From: Hemerocallis citrina
Lineage: Eukaryota; Streptophyta; Magnoliopsida; Asparagales; Asphodelaceae
Length of the DNA: 64,000 nt
Assembly: GCA_017893485.1 (NCBI GenBank)
Contig: CM030367.1
Span: forward strand, 140,571,089-140,635,088
Reading direction: 5' to 3'
Of this stretch, positions 36,288 through 45,749 are shown piece by piece. A program made the position numbers and the translations under genes. Below the pieces are notes generated by a model that worked only from the letters and a program-made list of their open reading frames with translations, had not been told where the DNA came from and did no database searches. The first letter of the stretch is position 1. Every line of letters starts with the position of its first letter.

Positions 36288-38146
36288 CCCGGACTAAACT
36301 CCCTCCAAGCGATACCTTCGGTCTACCATCTGAAACTTAAATTTCCCACCCCCCAAGGGGTCGGCATCGTCCGAGGTAGCCACGAAGCAGCACGATCGTG
36401 CTACATAACCGCCGTCGGAGGGGGTGTATTCCCCCTCGACGCCGTTGAACTCGAACCCGAGAGGGACGGCCCAGCTCCCGAGCCGGTTGACGAATTAGAA
36501 GAGGTCCTGTTCGATGCCAAGGATGAGTCGAAATGGTTCCGGGTGAGCCGCTCACTTTCCGAGGACTTGAAGTCAGGCATCATCGCCTGCATCCGTCGCA
36601 ACGTCGATCTCTTCGCTTGGAAGCCCTCCGACATGCCCGGGATCTCCGAAGACTTGATTATGCATCGACTAAGCGTCATCCCTGACTCTAAGCCGATCGT
36701 CCAAAAGAGGCGCAAAGTCACCCCGGAGAGGCAACAAATTGTAAAGGCAGAAGTGGACAAACTCTTGTCCGCTCGATTCATCCAGGAAGTCAGCTATCCC
36801 GAGTGGCTGGCTAATGTCGTCATGGTGAAGAAGGCAACAGGGGGTTGGCGGATCTGCATCGACTTCACGGACCTTAACAAAGCGTGTCCAAAAGATCCTT
36901 TCCCCCTCCCCCGCATCGATACTTTAATCGACGCAACCTCGGAGCATGAGCTACTGTCCTTCATGGACGCATTTCCTTCATGGACGCATTCTCGGGGTAC
37001 AATCAGATCCGGATGTTTCCACCAGACATCTCCAAGACCTCGTTCGTCACCGACCAGGGTCTTTATTATTACCGCGTTATGCCCTTCGGGCTGAAAAATG
37101 CTGGAGCCACGTACCAGCGACTCATCAACAGAGTCTTCAAAGACCTGATCGGCCGCAACGTGGAAGTGTACGTCGACGACATGCTTGTCAAAAGCCGGGC
37201 TGGGCCGGACCACGTCGCCAATCTCGAGGAAGCCTTCGGTGTCCTCCGACGCCACAACATGAGACTCAACCCGGCTAAATGCGCCTTCGGCGTCTCCACG
37301 GGGAAGTTCTTAGGGTTCATCGTCAGCCAACGCGGCATTGAAGCAAACCCCGAGAAAATCCAAGCCATTATTGACATGTCCCCGCCCCGGAATGTCAAGG
37401 AGGTTCAGAGGCTCACAGGTCGGTTGGCGGCAATCGGCCGTTTTCTCTCCAAATCAGGGGAGAAGTCTCTCCCCTTCTTCAAGGCCTTGCGCGGAAAAGG
37501 GGGCTTCGAGTGGGGTACCCATCAACAAGAAGCCTTCGAACAGCTAAAGCAATACCTCGCCAACCCGCCTCTCCTCAGCAAGCCCGAGCCGGGCGAGCCG
37601 CTTTGGCTCTACCTGTCCGCCTCGGACAACGCTCTCAGCGCCGTCCTCGTCCGAGAGGAGGAAGGGGTTCAAAAGCCACTGTATTATGTGAGCAAAGTGC
37701 TCCTCCCAGCCGAGACGAGATACGCAAAGATAGAGAAGGTGGCCTATGCGCTGGTCATGGCAGCCCGGAAGCTTCGCCCTTACTTCCAAGCCCACTCCGT
37801 CCAAGTACTGACCGACCAACCACTGAAGACTGTTCTTCACAAGCCCGAAAACTCCGACCGCTTAGTCAAGTGGTCAATCGAGCTGAGCCAGTTCGACATC
37901 AGCTATCAGCCAAGGGCGGCCATTAAAGGACAGGCCCTCGCCGAATTCATAACTGAGTGCACCGTCTCCGAGCAGCCTAGCCTCGAAGGATGGATCCGAC
38001 CTGGGAGGTCTTCGTCGACGGCTCGTCGTGCGAAACAGGGAGTGGGGCGGGCATCATCCTTCGTGGCCCCGACCAATTCCTACTTCAATACTCCCTCCGC
38101 CTCAACTTTCCGGCCTCCAACAACGAGGCAGAATACGAGGCCATGA
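36288..38146 (+). pseudogene. pol: Reverse transcriptase and first RNase H of element B
   Basis: Starts after the premature stop. RT landmarks: QKRRKVTPERQQIV, GGWRICIDFTDLNKACPKDP, GLKNAGATYQRL and the catalytic EVYVDDMLVKS. A 17-bp tandem duplication (CCTTCATGGACGCATTT at 36958-36974, repeated from 36975) shifts the frame within the LSFMDAFSGY motif. From 36980 the second frame stays open through RT, connection and RNase H (QKPLYYVSKVL, ALVMAARKLRPYF) to 38146; its last part, from about 37980, is out of frame with the second RNase H. All active-site residues I can see are kept. Confidence 0.88.
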
Positions 38147-38949
38147 TCGCCGAATTGACCCTCGCCAACCGAGCCGGAGCAAAGCAAATCCGGGCTTTTA
38201 GTGATTCTCAACTCGTGGTCAATCAGATCACCGGAGAATACGAAGCCCGCGATGAACGCATGATGAGGTATTTGACGGCAGTCAAGCGACTCCTGGCGTC
38301 CTTCAGCTGCGCCGCGGTTATCAGAGTCCCCAGGGAACAGAACACTCAAGCAGACGCGTTATCCAAACTTGCCTCTTCCTCCTTCGAGGGCCTCGATCAG
38401 ACGGTGCTCATAGAAGTCCTCCTGAAACCAAGTATCAGTGACCCAGAGCCGGAAGCGATGTGTGTGCAAGATGGGACCAGCCCGGACGACTGGACCACTC
38501 CCATCCGAAGATTCTTAATCAGTACCGAGCTTCCTGAAGACAGAGCCGAGGCCAGACGAGTCAGAGTCCGAGCTGAAAGGTTTTTCATGATCGATGACAT
38601 CCTCTTCAAACGCTCGTACACCTTGGCCGACGGCAAACCATACCTCCGCTGCCTCACCAGCGACGAGGCCAGCTACGCCCTCAGAGACCTGCACGAGGGG
38701 ATCGGCGGATGCCATATGGGGAGCAGGACACTTGCTCGGAAGGCCCTGAATCAGGGGTACTATTGGCCAACCATGCTCCAAGACTCACAAGACTTAGTCA
38801 AGAGATGCGACCTCTGCCAAAGATTCTCCCCTATCAAAAGGCTTTCTCAAGCCAATCTCCGGTCCCTGGCAAGCCCTACACCCTTCGCCATGTGGGGTAT
38901 GGACCTTGTGGGGCCCTTCCCCCAGCTGTGGGACAAAAGAAATTCCTGA
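37990..38949 (+). pseudogene. Second RNase H and integrase zinc domain of element B
   Basis: A 319-codon open frame. The second RNase H runs from TWEVFVDGSSCETGSGAG through NNEAEYEAMI, IRAFSDSQLVVNQITGEYEA and EQNTQADALSKLA. A linker follows, then the HHCC zinc domain (GIGGCHMGSRTLARK, YYWPTM, CDLCQRF). It ends in the motif MDLVGPFPQ by a frameshift near 38930, so it is separated from the catalytic core. The archaeal-type second RNase H is a Tat hallmark. Confidence 0.85.
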
Positions 38950-39707
38950 TCGTCGCCATCGACTACTTCACCAAATGGATCGAAGCCGAACCACTGTCCA
39001 GCATCACCGAGCGCCAAGTGCAACAGTTCTTTTGGAAGAACATCATTTGCCGGTTCGGAATCCCTCGAGTCCTCGTCACAGAAAATGGAACCCAGTTCCA
39101 AGGTCAAAACTTCCAAACCTTCTGCAACCCTCAGTCCAACGGCCAAGCGGAGAACACGAACAGGCAAATCCTCGACGGCCTCAAAAAGCGCCTCGACAGT
39201 TCTCCCAAAGGGCTGTGGGTCGAGGAACTGCCTAGCGTACTATGGGCGCAACGAACCACCCAGAGGATCCCCACGGAGGAGACACCATTCAGTCTGACCT
39301 ATGGGACTGAGGCAGTTATCCCCGTCGAGGTCGGATTACCTTCTCCCCGGATCATAGCCTTCGATGAAGCTGACAATGCGTCCGGCCTGAGGGCCAACCT
39401 GGACCTCATCGCCGAGGTACGAGAGAAGTCTTCAATCCGGAGAAGCATCTACCCGCAACGGATCGAGAGGTTTTACAACAAGAAGGTCCACCCCACAAAC
39501 ATCAAGGCAGGGGACCTAGTATTACGAAAGCTATCTGTCTCCGACCCAACCAAGAAGAGGAAATTGGCTCCCAACTGGGAAGGCCCATACGGCGTAGTCG
39601 AGGCTGTCCGCCCTGGTACATACCGACTGGCGGATATGGACGACCAACCCATCAGCCGACCCTGGAATGCCGAGCACCTAATGAAATTCCTGGAAGAGCG
39701 AGCCTAG
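38925..39707 (+). pseudogene. int: Integrase core and C-terminus of element B
   Basis: The catalytic core starts FLIVAIDYFTKWIEAEPL. The second acidic residue is changed: VTENGTQF instead of VTDNGTQF in element A. Right after it about 14 residues present in A are missing in frame (FCEHLGIQQRFSSISYPQSN in A, FCNPQSN in B). The third acid is kept (NGQAEN). The C-terminal module KLAPNWEGPYGVVEAV and stop at 39705-39707 are normal. The altered Asp and the deletion should block strand transfer. Confidence 0.85.
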
Positions 39708-40130
39708 GTGCTAGCCCGACTAAAGTAAATTAAAACTGATGTAAGCTTTCGTGTGTAAAGGGCCACTTCAACGACCCTCCCTATCTGGTATAAAAGAAAT
39801 CTCTTTTTGTCAAAATCCAAATACCTCAGCAACTCCGACCTGGTACCGGACAATGGGATCGGCACCCAGGTTCACGCTCCGGTATCGTCCCCAAGAGTCT
39901 CGGTAGGGTCGACCCAGCTCCGGACCAGGGAGTCTTCCTATTGCCCCACGTCGATCCCTCACGAATCTGCGGATCCAAACCTCGCCTCCACCGCCCTTCA
40001 CCACACCGCTGACCAGAGCAAAGAAGGAAAAGATTTCTTTATTTCATACTCTTTTATTTTATTCGGGGAAAACAAACAAAGACCGTTACAGGACCACTCC
40101 ACTCATCTCAAACTAAAGGAAATCACCGAC
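39708..40130. other. Spacer between pol and antisense genes of element B
   Basis: Where the plus-strand pol and minus-strand antisense genes converge. No gene seen; contains AATCCAAATACCTCAGC-type sequence and an A/T-rich stretch near 40030-40080. Confidence 0.5.
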
Positions 40131-40667
40131 TTAGGGCTCCTCGGATCCAGCGAGGGGCGGGATCACTCCGACCGAACGACTTGGAGCTCTCTCTTCGTCA
40201 TGACGGTCCTTCGGTTCTGCCACAGTCGACACGCCGGCCACGGAGCTCTGGGCGTCAATGGATCGCATACGCTCCATCAGAAGCATCGCAGAGGGAACCC
40301 CCTCCGCTCGCCGACCCCCCGAGGAAGATATTGAGACGCCCAACATCGTCCTATAACGGTGTATCTCCATCTCCTTCTCCACTATCACATCACGAAGTAG
40401 CTTTTCAGAGGAGGGCCTCTGCACCGAGGAACTAGACATAGTATATCCAAGACCGGCGCCCTCGAGCTCCCGATCCGCCATCGCCCTCCTCAGCCGGCTT
40501 GCCTCCTCACTAAGGGCTTCGGACTTGTTCCTGTAGTAATTGAAAGCCGCATCAGTATCACGGGCCCCCTTTCGGTACCGAACCAAAGTGGCCTCCAGGG
40601 CCTCAACCTTGCTCCGAAGCCACGCCACGTCGGAACGACGGGGGTCCGCCTCAGGAGGGGGAGCCAT
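40131..40667 (-). CDS. aORF2 of element B, coiled-coil protein
   Basis: Single intact minus-strand frame of 178 codons (starts MAPPPEADPRRSDVAWLRSK). A Leu/Ala/Arg-rich heptad region (residues about 14-70) is followed by a Ser-rich stretch, a second helical block (LLRDVIVEKEMEIHRYRTML) and a variable acidic tail. Element A has a broken homologue at 14884-15397 in the same place. Its survival in a young copy and position after aORF1 suggest a second antisense product. Function unknown. It could also be a downstream exon of aORF1. Confidence 0.6.
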   Translation of the reverse strand: MAPPPEADPRRSDVAWLRSKVEALEATLVRYRKGARDTDAAFNYYRNKSEALSEEASRLRRAMADRELEGAGLGYTMSSSSVQRPSSEKLLRDVIVEKEMEIHRYRTMLGVSISSSGGRRAEGVPSAMLLMERMRSIDAQSSVAGVSTVAEPKDRHDEERAPSRSVGVIPPLAGSEEP

Positions 40668-40850
40668 AACCTACAAGAGAACTAGCCCACTCAAAACATA
40701 TAAGCAAGGAGGTTTGAAAGTATTCAAGGTCAAAACACTTGGCCACCCAAAAACCCTCTTTTTATAAATTTAGTTTCTCCATACAAAAAATGCGGTGGCC
40801 AGTTCGCGGAAGGCAAATACAATCGAGAGAAGGAAAAAGAAGGACAAAAA

Positions 40851-43013
40851 TTATACAGCTAGTTTTCCCACCTCAGTGTCGGTCGGGTTCACGGGGGGGT
40901 CGGCAGCCTGGTCACCATCGGGTCCTTGTTCGCCAGGGGTCTTCGGTGTCCCCTCAATCTCCATATCAAACTCGAAGTTGGACAGGTCGATAGTAGGATA
41001 GAAGTGCCTCACATGACTGAGGGCCTTTGCATAACAGTTGTCCTGGGCCTTGATCACCAGGAGCTGACACGACTCCGTCAACTCATCCTTCTCCTTCGCC
41101 GACCTCTTCTCCTGAGCCGCCATCGTCTTCGCCCATTCCTCCTTCTCCTTGTCGAAGGCCGCCTTCATTTCCGTCTCCCTCCTATGAGAGCCTTCGAGCT
41201 CTACCTTCAACTCCTTCACCTCCTGCTCGGCCTTGTCAGTCCGGTCTCGCTCTCGCTGCAAAGCCACCTCATAAAGGCCTCTCACGTGGGCCCCCTGCAC
41301 GGTCGCCTGCAGTAGCCCGACAATACTAAGAAACCTTTCTTAGCGACATGATCTGAAAACAAGTGGGTTCGGTTGACCTACCAGCACATTGGCCTGCGCA
41401 AGACGCACGTACGCCTCGTCCAGGGTCTGGGCCTTCATATCCGAACGGTCCCGAGGGGTCGCCAGCTTATCTGCAACCTCCACGGCCTGACGCCCTCGGA
41501 CCAGGCAATCACCCTCTCGGATCGACCAATTCGGTACCCACGGTCGCCGAAGTCTCTCCTCTATCCCGGTATCCACCAGGGGACCCTTCCCCTTATCAAG
41601 GTCAGTAGCCCTGCCCTGATCCAAGCCCCCCTGAACCACCGCATCCCCGCCTGTCTCCGAGCGGGTCCTTTTGGCCCTCGGCTGAATTGGGGCCTCGGAG
41701 ACCACCTGGGACAACTCGGTCGTCTTCACCGCGTCCCCCTTCTTCTCGGCCTTCTTCTTCTTCATAGCGAGCCTCAGCGCCCTAATCGATTCTTCATCCA
41801 TATCTGTAAAAAAATCCATTCAGAACAATGAGCAAGAAAGTACAAGAAGATCGAGAGAAAAGAAACAACCACATACTAGAAAGTACGGCCGGGCTCAGTC
41901 CAACACTCGCCAGGTGGGCCTCTGTCACCTTCGCCCAATTGATGCTGTACGACAGATGGAGGCGCTCAACAAACCTCCACTCCTCAGCCGTCAGGTCCCC
42001 CGGCCTCGGCGTTTCATAGCTCGGCTTAGAATGGTTCCACCGAGTGGGAATATCCCAAGGATCCTCACTCCGGATCACCAGATATTTCTTCTTCCAAAAC
42101 TTGATAGAATCCGGGTGACCGTGGACTACCTTCCCCTTACCACGAGGCGAGATATAGTATACTCCCTCTGACGATGAGCCGATCATCAACATCGCTCGGA
42201 ACACATTCAGCCGCAGGGGTACCTTCTGCTCTTCGCACATCAGCACGAAGCAGACGATCTGCTTCCAAGAGTTCGGCCCAAACTGCATCGGCGCCAAAGA
42301 CGCCCAATTCAGCACCTCCCGAACGAATGGGTGGATCGGCAGCCTCAGTCCGGAGATAAAGGCGTCCACAGGGAAGATGCAATACCTATCCGGCAGGGGG
42401 TCGGTCGGCCGAAGAGTAGAGTTCGGCAGCATAAGCTCATAGCTGGACCCAATGTAGTATGCCAACTGCAGAGCCCCTAAGTCGCCTGCCTCCAGAACTG
42501 TCGGGTGTGCATCCACCTTCACCCTCTTTCGGCTCGACGACGACGGCTGGACCCCAGAGAGCTCCTTATCGGAGAGATCGTCGGGATAGCAACGGAAAGG
42601 CTTGGGTTGTCCAGACGATCCTATCGTCAGGTCACCGTAAACAGGCACCTGACTCAAGCCGCCGATCCCCGACCCCTTCTTCTTCTTCGGAGCCCTCTTC
42701 TTCTTAGCTCGCTCCGGCGAGGGTGTAAACAACCGAGCCAGACCGGTCGGATTCCGAGGCCCTTCGGTGCCATCCCCTTCGGGACCACCCTCCTCTCCGG
42801 AAACCAACCCTGGAGTCCGGACTTCGTCTGAACTACCGCCCCCTCCTCAGAGTCGCTACTATCCACCACGAAATGCCTCCGAGATCGCAACGGCTTCACG
42901 TCATGTACCACCTCCTCCTCGCTTACCGTCTCCTCCCACGAGGTCGATTTGAAGACAGGCTTCACTCCCCCCCCAGACGTCGACGCCGACGAGCCAGACT
43001 GAGCCCTATCCAT
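40851..43013 (-). CDS. aORF1 of element B, spliced antisense gene with PF04195-type domain
   Basis: Exons on the minus strand: 43013-41877, 41803-41382, 41306-40851. Introns are 73 and 75 bp with GT-AG ends (TTTCTA|GTATGT..TTACAG|ATATGG; GTGCTG|GTAGGT..CTGCAG|GCGACC). Exon 1: MDRAQSGSS head, Lys-rich patch (KKKRAPKKKK), then the gypsy-type transposon domain (LRPTDPLPDRYCIF, FISGLRLPIHPFVREVLNW, GPNSWKQIVCFVLMCEEQ, KFWKKKYLVIRSEDPWDIP). Exon 2 has a basic stretch; exon 3 is a long coiled coil (ERDRTDKAEQEVKELKVELE) with an acidic end. A frameshift near 42810-42830 breaks exon 1 before the domain. Exon layout matches element A. Function unknown. Confidence 0.75.
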
Positions 43014-43171
43014 CTGTGTCTAAGCTAAACAGACTTACCAGCTAACCTGAGATCACTTCGGAAGAACGAGCCTACTGCAGGAAACTGAAGGGACGAACAC
43101 TGAAGAGTTGGAAGATTTTGTGAAAAGTAAGGAGCAAGAAAAAAGTGGGCGATGAGAGGAGAGGGGAGAAC

Positions 43172-43178
43172 ATTTATA
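43172..43178 (-). promoter_or_regulatory. TATA box of the antisense gene, element B
   Basis: The minus strand reads CCTCTATAAATGTTC about 160 bp upstream of the aORF1 start codon. Its surroundings (CGAGGAGTCG upstream, CCCCTCTCCTCTC downstream) are conserved in element A near 22167, where the box is CACTATATG. Confidence 0.6.
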
Positions 43179-43361
43179 GAGGATAGAAACGACTCCTCGA
43201 TTCCCGTAGTTACTATTCACCGATTGACGTACAACTGCCACCTGGAGAATCACGCCACGACCTCGAAACGTGCGCTGCTGACGTCACCCAGCGCCAGGCT
43301 GGCAGCCATGCACAGGGGTCGGTTCGGATGGAGGGCTCGGGGGAGGCAATGTTTTACTTAA

Positions 43362-43600
43362 GATTTAAGGCTCCAGGATTCAGTTGGCTCACCTCTCACC
43401 CGCAAACAACTCGGGGCTTACGACCTCGGCAGCCGAAACCCCGAATTTTTCCCGGGTGGGAGAATAGCCACCATCGCCTGTGCCCCGGGCACCAGGACTC
43501 AGTCGGCTCCCCTCTCACCCATGAACAGATGGGGGCTTACAGCCTCGGCAGCCAAAACCCCAAAACTGTTCAAGGGTGGTAGAAAAGCCACCATCGTCTG
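43362..43600 (+). repeat. Two ~125-bp direct repeats
   Basis: Each has CAGTCGGCTCCCCTCTCACC (or near), GGGGCTTACGACCTCGGCAG and AGAATAGCCACCATCG. Confidence 0.7.
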
Positions 43601-44055
43601 GGACCCTATCGGAAAGCAAATCACCCCCCATATCCGAGGCTCTTCAGTCTCAGGCCCAGAATACGGTGAGCACCACTCCCCGTCCGGAGACCTCTCGGGC
43701 CAGACAACCGTGTAAGGGCCGTCTGAACCGAAAAGGGATCCGGACGGCAGAGTCACCACCAATCCGGATCGGGGAATAAAATTTTTAAGAAAGAGACGTC
43801 CGCCGAAGCAAACACCTCTGGCGGCCAATGGACCACCCTTGTTGTGATCGAATCCTCAGGGGGGAATTAGGTATTTATAACCTCCACCGTTGTCCTGCCA
43901 CTATGGCGTGGGGAAAGCCAAACGACGGAAGCCCATGCGCCATGCATTTACTAGGCGGCACCATTAATGCCCCTAGGAAATTGGAACACCTGCACAGATC
44001 CCGGAGCGCCTTCTAAGCACCGCAAAGGCAGCAGACCACCCCGCTTAATCCCTCT
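43601..44055. other. Element B 3' non-coding region
   Basis: GC-rich region between antisense promoter and tandem repeats. No gene seen. Confidence 0.5.
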
Positions 44056-44870
44056 GAAACACCGCGGCTCGTCATCACCCTTACCGACCCGTAATCCCTC
44101 GCCAGCTCGAGGTCCGGTCTGGCACCAGGGTACTCTTCTTCGGAAGATCCACCGGTTCGCCATCACCCTTACCGACCCATAATCCCTCCTCATCTCGAGG
44201 TTCTGTCTGGCACCAGGGTACTCTTCTCAGGAAGAAACAATGGCTCGCCATCACCCTTACCGACCCTTAATCCCTCGCCAGCTCGAGGTCCGGTCTGGCA
44301 CCTGGGTACTCTTCTTCGGAAGATCCACCGGCTCGCCATCACCCTTACCAACCCATAATCCCTCCTCATCTCGAGGTTCGGTCTGGCACCAGGGTACTCT
44401 TCTCAGGAAGAAACAACGGCTCGCCATCACCCTTACCGACCCATAATCCCTCGCCAGCTCGAGGTCCGGTCTGGCACTTGGGTACTCTTCTTCGGAAGAT
44501 CCACCGGCTCGCCATCACCCTTACCGACCCATAATCCCTCCTCATCTCGAGGTTCGGTCTGGCACCAGGGTACTCTTCTCAGGAAGAAACAACGGCTCGC
44601 CATCACCCTTACCGACTCATAATCCCTCGCCAGCTCGAGGTCCGGTCTGGCACCTGGGTCTTCTTCAGAAGATCCACCGGCTCGCCATCACCCTTACCGA
44701 CCCATAATCCCTCCTCATCTCGAGGTTCGGTCTGGCACCAGGGTACTCTTCTCAGGAAGAAGTAACGGCGCGCCATCACCCTTGTCGACACATAATCCCT
44801 CGTCATCTCGAGGTTGGGTCGAACACCAGGGTACTCTTCTCTGGAAGATTCAACGGTTCGCCATCCCATT
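44056..44870 (+). repeat. ~88-bp tandem repeats arranged as dimers
   Basis: About nine units with CGCCATCACCCTTACCGAC, AATCCCTCGCCAGCTCGAGG or CTCCTCATCTCGAGG, GGTCTGGCACCAGGGTACTC and CTTCTTCGGAAGATCC or TCTCAGGAAGAAACAA. The two variants alternate, giving a ~177-bp higher-order unit. Confidence 0.9.
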
Positions 44871-44916
44871 TCCACGACTATGAACACTCCTCCCTGGCTA
44901 GCTCCCGCACCCCCGC

Positions 44917-44932
44917 AGGAGTGGGGGGCTTG
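44917..44932 (+). other. Polypurine tract of element B
   Basis: AGGAGTGGGGGGCTTG directly before the 3' LTR. Confidence 0.7.
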
Positions 44933-45728
44933 TGTAGTAGGGTAAAAATGGCCTGGGGGGCCCAACCTGGGTCCAATACAACTCTCACTCAAGAAAGGTA
45001 AAAATAGCAATCTAGTTCGGCTTCGAACCACTTCAGGGTCGGTGCCGAACCTCAAGTTCACCCCCACAGAACTGGCCTCCTCGTATCCGACGAGCCTCAG
45101 TGATCCTCGGCCTCCGATCCGTGACAGCCCCACGGGCCGTCCCCCCTTTCTGGCGAAGCATGGGGATGACCTGGCACAACCTAGGCCCTCCGATTCTCCC
45201 AGAAGCACAGGAGACCCACGATCAGCCATGTCAGCTCCAAATACCACCAAGGGTTCTGCCACGTCAGCCCTATACCGCTCCTGGTATTGCCACGTCTGCC
45301 CTAAACCCCCTGGGCCTTCTGCCACGTCAGGCCCATGGGCTTTCGGATTCAGACCCGGCCCCCAAGCGGATCCAAACCCGGTTGGAATTCTCTATAAATA
45401 CTAGACCCTCACCCACCTTTTCAGGTAATCAATCTTTTACCACTTAAATTCACCTAGTTATTGCTACTCTCTCACAGAGACTGACTAGATCGTCGGAGGG
45501 TCCGCCACCGGGACAAACCCCGGTGTTTCAGGACCGTCTGCAGGTACACAAGACCTCGGATCCGAACCTTCTGATCCGAGCCCAGATCTCCGCCTCATTC
45601 CGAGGTCGCCGCAGGTTCCGCCCGGTCAGCCGAAGGTCGTCAGACGAGCAGCTTTCTCCTTCAAATACAAATTGAGTCCGAACTCACACCTGGTGCATCC
45701 ATACGTCTCCCAGAAATATACCGCATCA
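44933..45728 (+). repeat. Element B 3' LTR
   Basis: 796 bp; differs from the 5' LTR at 8 substitutions and one C in a C-run by hand count. TATA box at 45393-45399. Confidence 0.93.
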
Positions 45729-45749
45729 ATACATAATAAGAAATTTACC

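Larger units (their letters stand above)
34451..45728 (+). mobile_element. Element B: young Tat/Retand-like Ty3/gypsy retrotransposon
   Basis: 11,278 bp with two ~797-bp LTRs and a perfect 5-bp duplication ATACA (34446-34450 and 45729-45733). Order: LTR, primer site, gag remnant/protease, RT, two RNases H, integrase on +; two antisense genes on -; tandem repeats, polypurine tract, LTR. By hand count the LTRs differ at 8 substitutions and one C-run indel (about 1%), so insertion is recent. Despite this, the Gag domain is deleted, and protease-RT, RT, RNase H and integrase carry separate lesions. It inserted 17 bp beyond the stop codon of the minus-strand FAR1-like gene. Confidence 0.92.
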
